From Collinsella vaginalis (GTDB lineage: Bacteria > Actinomycetota > Coriobacteriia > Coriobacteriales > Coriobacteriaceae), in the NCBI RefSeq assembly GCF_900176655.1, contig NZ_LT838843.1, positions 439,815-474,218 on the forward strand: a stretch of 34,404 nt of DNA. The letters are read 5' to 3'. This document shows, in pieces, positions 30,401-34,404 of the stretch. Under the pieces are notes generated by a model, which was given only the letters and a program-made list of their open reading frames with translations, had not been told where the DNA came from and did no database searches. Within the stretch, counting starts at the first letter, position 1. Each line of letters opens with the position of its first letter. A program made the position numbers and the translations under genes.

Positions 30401-33214
30401 ATGGCCAACGAGTACAAGCAGACCATGAACCTGCCGAAGACGAAGTTTCCCATGCGCGCCGCGCTCGCGCAGCGGGAACCCGAGCGCCTGCGCTCGTGGC
30501 AGCAGAACCGCGTCTACGAGCAGATGCTCAAGAAGAACGAGGGGCACGAGAAGTTCGTCCTGCACGACGGCCCCCCGTACGCGAACGGCCCGATCCACAT
30601 CGGCCACGCCATGAACAAGATCTCGAAGGACATCATCAACCGCTACTGGTCCATGCGGGGCTACCAGACGCCCTACGTGCCCGGCTGGGACTGCCACGGC
30701 CAGCCCATCGAGCACAAGGTCGAGCAGACCGTGGGCACGGAGCGGTTCAACCAGATGTCCACGCCCGAGATCCGCGAGATGTGCAGCGAGTTCGCGGTCG
30801 AGAACATCGAGCTCCAGAAGGCCGGTTTCCGCCGCCTCGGCGTGCTCGGCGACTGGGACCATCCCTACCTCACGCTCTACCATGAGCACGACGCTGCCGA
30901 CATCGAGGTCTTCAAGGCCATGTTCGACCGCGGCATGATCTACCGCGGGCACAAGCCCGTGCATTGGTGCCCGGTCTGCCACACGGCCCTCGCCGAGGCG
31001 GAGATCGAGTACGGCGACGAGACGAGCCCCTCGATCTACGTGCGCTTCGAGCTGACCTCGAAGCCCGCGGGCCTCGAGTCCTACCCGGGACCGGTCGACT
31101 TCGTCATCTGGACCACCACCCCTTGGACGATCCCCTCTGACCAGGCCGTCTCGCTCAAGCCCGGCGCCGCCTACGTGGCCGTCGAGCACGAGGGCCGCGC
31201 CGAGATCATGCTCGAGGCACTCGCGCCCAAGGTCTGCGAGATCGTCGGCTGGGACTACACGCCCGTGCTCGTGGACGGCAAGCCCTACGTGGTGCCAGCG
31301 GAGACCTTCTACCATCTGCGCTACCGCCAGCCTGTCTTCGACGGCGTCGAGGGCGTGGCGCTGCTCGCCGACTACGTGGGCACCGAGGACGGCACGGGCA
31401 TCGTCCACAACTCGCCCGGCCACGGCATGGACGACTACTACGTCGGCATGCGTGAGGGCTTGGACATCGTCATGCCCGTGGACGACGACGGCCGCTTCTA
31501 TGTGGGCGACACGATGGGCACCGGCGGGCCGTTCTCGGGGATGGAGATCAACGAGGCGAACCCCCACATCATCGACTTCCTGCGCGAGCGCGGCACGCTC
31601 GTGGCTGAGAAGAAGATCGCCCACAGCTACCCGCATTGCTGGCGCAGCAAGAACCCCGTGATCTTCCGCGCGACGGACCAGTGGTTCGTGGCGATGGACG
31701 AGACGGGGCTCCGCGAGGAGGCGAGCGACCAGATCCGCAACCACGTGCGCTGGTACCCGGCGCACGCCGCCAACCGCATCGGCGCCATGGTCGAGCAGCG
31801 CCCCGACTGGTGCATCTCGCGCCAGCGCAACTGGGGCGTGCCGATCCCGAGCTACACCTGTGCCGACTGCGGTGAGAAGGTCATGAACGACGACACCCTG
31901 GACGCGGTGATCGCGCTCTTCCGCGAGAAGGGCTCCGACGCGTGGTTCACTGACGACCCGGCGAGCTACCTCGGTGACGCCTGCACCTGCCCGTCCTGCG
32001 GCGGCCACCACCTCACGGCCGACCGCGACATCCTGGACGTCTGGTGGGATTCGGGTGTCTCCTGGCGCGCGGTCTGCGAGGGCCGTCCCGAGCTCACCTA
32101 CCCGGCCGACCTCTACCTCGAGGGCTCCGACCAGCACCGCGGCTGGTTCCAGAGCTCGCTGCTCACGAGCGTCGGCGCCAACGGGCACGCCCCGTTCAAG
32201 GCCGTCGTCTCGCAGGGCTTCACGCTTGACGGTGAGGGCCGCAAGATGTCGAAGAGCCTGGGCAACGTGATCGACCCCAACGCCGTCAGCGACGAGATGG
32301 GCGCTGATATCATCCGCCTCTGGGTGGCGAGTGTGGACACCTCATCCGACGTGGCGATCGACCACGAGATCCTCGCGCGCACCGCGGACGCGTACCGGCG
32401 TTTCCGCAACACCCTGCGCTACCTGCTCTCGGTGGTGGGAGACGATTTCGACCCGGAGCGCGACGGCGTGCCCTTCGCCGACCTTCAGCCGCTCGACAAA
32501 CTCATGGTGGCCCGGCTCACCGAGGTTCAGGCCGAGGTCGATGCCGCGTACGGCGCCTACGAGTTCAACCGCGCCTATCGCGCCCTCTACGATTTCGTGG
32601 TGACGGAGCTCTCCAACGTCTACCTCGACGCCCTGAAGGACCGCCTCTACTGCGACGGGGCGACCTCGCCCGAGCGTCGGAGCGCCCAGACGGTCGTCGC
32701 CGAGCTCCTCTCCATGCTCTTGCGAGACCTGCAGCCGATCCTCGCCTTCACCACCGACGAGGTCATGGACTTCGCGCCGGCCGGCTGCCGCGACCACGTG
32801 GAGCGTGCGGCCCTGCTCAGCTGGTACGAGGCTCCCATCACGCTTGAGGAGGCGCAGACGTGGCTACCGACCCTCGCCGCCGCCCTTGAGCTCCGCGGCG
32901 CGGTCACAAAGGCCATCGAGGATGCCCGCGCCGAGGGCTCCTTCACCAAGAGCCAGCAGGTCCGCGTCAAGGCCACGCTGCCTGAGGGCCTCTTTGGGCT
33001 CCTCACGGGCGATGCCGTCTGCGATCTGGCCGAGTTCTTCATCGTCTCCGCGGTGGAGCTCGAGCGCGGTGACGAGCTCGCCGTCGAGGTCATGCCGGCG
33101 GAGGGCGAGAGCTGCGACCGCTGCTGGAACTACCGTGTGAGCACGGGAGTCCACGGCGAGCACGCGCACATCTGCGACCGCTGCGCCGCGGTGCTCGCCG
33201 CGCAGGCCCAGTAG
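30401..33214 (+). CDS. ileS: Isoleucyl-tRNA synthetase
   Basis: 937-residue class I aminoacyl-tRNA synthetase that charges tRNA-Ile and edits mischarged valine. The HIGH motif is at residues 66-69 (PIHIGHAMN), KMSKS at 615-619 (GRKMSKSLGN), the CP1 editing domain lies between (WTTTPWTIPSD and GTGIVHNSPGHGMDDY), and the C-terminal zinc-binding part is CDRCWNYR...HICDRCAA. This is the bacterial type with C-terminal zinc finger. The ATG at 30401 has GAGG four bases upstream; an in-frame ATG at 30368 overlaps the T-box terminator tail and is rejected. It is regulated by the T-box and followed by lspA and rluD. Confidence 0.97.
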   Translation: MANEYKQTMNLPKTKFPMRAALAQREPERLRSWQQNRVYEQMLKKNEGHEKFVLHDGPPYANGPIHIGHAMNKISKDIINRYWSMRGYQTPYVPGWDCHGQPIEHKVEQTVGTERFNQMSTPEIREMCSEFAVENIELQKAGFRRLGVLGDWDHPYLTLYHEHDAADIEVFKAMFDRGMIYRGHKPVHWCPVCHTALAEAEIEYGDETSPSIYVRFELTSKPAGLESYPGPVDFVIWTTTPWTIPSDQAVSLKPGAAYVAVEHEGRAEIMLEALAPKVCEIVGWDYTPVLVDGKPYVVPAETFYHLRYRQPVFDGVEGVALLADYVGTEDGTGIVHNSPGHGMDDYYVGMREGLDIVMPVDDDGRFYVGDTMGTGGPFSGMEINEANPHIIDFLRERGTLVAEKKIAHSYPHCWRSKNPVIFRATDQWFVAMDETGLREEASDQIRNHVRWYPAHAANRIGAMVEQRPDWCISRQRNWGVPIPSYTCADCGEKVMNDDTLDAVIALFREKGSDAWFTDDPASYLGDACTCPSCGGHHLTADRDILDVWWDSGVSWRAVCEGRPELTYPADLYLEGSDQHRGWFQSSLLTSVGANGHAPFKAVVSQGFTLDGEGRKMSKSLGNVIDPNAVSDEMGADIIRLWVASVDTSSDVAIDHEILARTADAYRRFRNTLRYLLSVVGDDFDPERDGVPFADLQPLDKLMVARLTEVQAEVDAAYGAYEFNRAYRALYDFVVTELSNVYLDALKDRLYCDGATSPERRSAQTVVAELLSMLLRDLQPILAFTTDEVMDFAPAGCRDHVERAALLSWYEAPITLEEAQTWLPTLAAALELRGAVTKAIEDARAEGSFTKSQQVRVKATLPEGLFGLLTGDAVCDLAEFFIVSAVELERGDELAVEVMPAEGESCDRCWNYRVSTGVHGEHAHICDRCAAVLAAQAQ

Positions 33215-33221
33215 GGTCGCG

Positions 33222-33851
33222 ATGAGGGACGAACGCATGAACAGGGGCGGGGGCATCGACGACCTCGAACAGGGGCCGCGTGCCTTCACCCCGCCCCGCT
33301 CCTGGCGCGTGAGCGTGGCGCTCGCGGTCTTCGGCCTCGTGCTCCTGATCGACCAGCTCACGAAGGCGGCTGTGCGCTCCGCGGCCACCGCCGGCGGAGG
33401 GCTCTGGGAGGCGCCCGCCATACCGGGAATCCTGAGCCTCAAATTCGTGCGCAACACCGGTGCGGCGTTCAGCTTCGGCGAGGGGTTCTCCGGCTTCTTC
33501 GTCCTGCTCGCCATCGTGGTCGTCATCGGGGTCGCCGTCTATCTCTGGCGGACCCCACTCGTCTCCCGTGTCGAGGTGGCGGGCCTCGCGATGGTGGTGG
33601 GGGGCGCGGTCGGCAACGCCCTCGACCGGCTGCTCTTTGGGTATGTGACGGACTTCTTCGCCACCGAGTTCATGGACTTCGCTGTCTTCAACGTGGCCGA
33701 CATCGGAATCACCGTCGGGGTCGTCGTGGCCTTCCTGGGTTTCGCGGTCCTCTCGCCGGCGAACAAGGTCGATGCGACGGAGGAGCTGAACCGCCGGGAT
33801 GACGAGGCGCGCCGGCGCCGTGAGCGGAAGCGGGCGGACCGTGGACGATAG
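33222..33851 (+). CDS. lspA: Lipoprotein signal peptidase (signal peptidase II)
   Basis: 209-residue membrane aspartyl protease that cleaves signal peptides from diacylated prolipoproteins, such as ModA here. Four membrane segments are visible. Catalytic aspartates are D135 (GNALDRLLFG) and D160 (FNVADIGIT); the LIDQLTK and FVRNTGAAFSF motifs are also typical. N- and C-terminal extensions (the latter Arg/Glu-rich, ~35 residues) make it longer than the usual ~165. An alternative ATG at 33237 has a better GAGGG site, so the first five residues are doubtful. The gene starts 7 bp after ileS, and its end overlaps rluD by 11 bp. Confidence 0.94.
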   Translation: MRDERMNRGGGIDDLEQGPRAFTPPRSWRVSVALAVFGLVLLIDQLTKAAVRSAATAGGGLWEAPAIPGILSLKFVRNTGAAFSFGEGFSGFFVLLAIVVVIGVAVYLWRTPLVSRVEVAGLAMVVGGAVGNALDRLLFGYVTDFFATEFMDFAVFNVADIGITVGVVVAFLGFAVLSPANKVDATEELNRRDDEARRRRERKRADRGR

Positions 33852-34404
33852 GCTTGAGCAGGAGGTCTCACCCACCGAGGCGGGCCAGCGCCTCGACGCC
33901 TGGTTGGGCTCCCGGACGGGCGTCCCCTCGCGCTCGGCGGCGGCGCGTCTGATCGAGGAGGGTGAGGTCACCGTCAACGGCGTGCCGGAGGATTCCAAGC
34001 GCTACACCGGGCGTGCCGGTGACGTCATCGCAGTCGAGCTCCCTGAGCCCGCTGCGGCCGGTCCGGTCATCGGCGAGCCCATACCCCTCGACATCCGCTT
34101 TGAAGACGAGTATCTGATCGTCCTATCCAAGCAGCGCGGCCTCGTCTGCCACCCTGCTCACGGGCATGACTCTGGCACCCTGGCGAACGCCCTCGTGTGT
34201 CACTGCGGCATCGACCACCTGGGCACTGTCCAAGGTGAGGACCGCCCCGGTATCGTGCACCGGCTCGATCGGGACACCTCGGGACTCATGCTCGCGGCCA
34301 AGGACGACGACACGCAGCGCGCCCTCCAGAATCTGATCCGCACGCGCACCCTCGACCGGCGCTACATTGCCCTCGTGCACGGGGGGATCGCGATGGGGGA
34401 GGGC
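33841..34404 (+). CDS. rluD: RluD-type 23S rRNA pseudouridine synthase (partial, cut by window end)
   Basis: The first 188 codons of a pseudouridine synthase of the RluA/RluC/RluD family; the 3' end is outside the window. An N-terminal S4 RNA-binding domain (TEAGQRLDAWLGSRTGVPSR, residues ~11-30, then ARLIEEGEVTVNG) is followed by the catalytic domain with FEDEYLIVLSKQRGLVCHPA and the catalytic RPGIVHRLDRDTSG motif (aspartate in RLDRDT). GTG at 33841 is used; it overlaps the lspA end by 11 bp, indicating translational coupling. The S4-plus-catalytic layout is RluD-like, though RluC cannot be excluded from a partial sequence. Confidence 0.9.
   Translation, partial: MDDRLEQEVSPTEAGQRLDAWLGSRTGVPSRSAAARLIEEGEVTVNGVPEDSKRYTGRAGDVIAVELPEPAAAGPVIGEPIPLDIRFEDEYLIVLSKQRGLVCHPAHGHDSGTLANALVCHCGIDHLGTVQGEDRPGIVHRLDRDTSGLMLAAKDDDTQRALQNLIRTRTLDRRYIALVHGGIAMGEG

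Noticed and set aside
30266-32188. 640-codon minus-strand open frame opposite ileS
   Set aside because: Antisense shadow of ileS with no family features.

Overview
The window is a GC-rich bacterial chromosome segment. GTG starts, the protein families and an actinobacterial-looking gene set (PiT plus a DUF47 partner, MscL with a C-terminal zinc ribbon, ileS behind a T-box leader, an NYN-LOTUS protein) suggest an anaerobic actinobacterium of the class Coriobacteriia (Collinsella/Olsenella-like). That placement is inference from family resemblance, not from a marker search.

Layout. 1-3150: phosphate permease with its DUF47/PhoU-like partner, RNase P RNA, and a YigZ/IMPACT-family protein. 3150-3750: gene-free stretch with a probable 178-bp miniature transposon inserted at CTAG. 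3750-6470: MscL on the minus strand, divergent from xanthine phosphoribosyltransferase and a CLC antiporter that carries fluoride-type signatures. 6630-12130: a molybdenum block (moeA, mogA, modA, modB, modC) for molybdate uptake and molybdenum cofactor insertion; modB has an unusual extracytoplasmic N-terminal domain. 12130-16700: housekeeping and small stress-type genes (two DUF1801-type proteins, an AHSA1/SRPBCC protein, a YjbR protein, an Old Yellow Enzyme homologue), tRNA-Pro, a nested inverted repeat, and three copies of a 64-nt palindromic repeat.

16700-23610: an accessory region. A compact 5.8-kb integrative element lies between a 44-bp fragment of tRNA-Gly (17751-17794) and the intact tRNA-Gly (23532-23605). 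It carries a tyrosine recombinase, an unrecognised protein, an excisionase-like HTH protein, a PrimPol-like primase and a D5/P4-type primase-helicase. It also has matching triplets of a CTGTCAT repeat near both ends and a pair of palindromes around an AT-rich segment that may be its origin. No capsid, packaging or relaxase gene is visible. It resembles a minimal phage-satellite-type or plasmid-derived island. To its left is a lower-GC stretch with a possible tRNA 3' remnant followed by a terminator.

23610-34404: a SPASM-domain (radical SAM maturase) C-terminal remnant, an NYN-LOTUS ribonuclease-like protein, two membrane-linked glycosyltransferases (GT39-like and GtrB-like), two more 64-nt repeats, a glycerol-dehydrogenase-like enzyme, a DUF523 protein, then T-box-ileS-lspA-rluD, the last gene running off the window edge.

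The least explained signals are the 64-nt repeat family (five copies, identical length, same strand, all intergenic), the nested inverted repeat at 12371-12580, the ModB ectodomain, and the small tRNA-Gly island.
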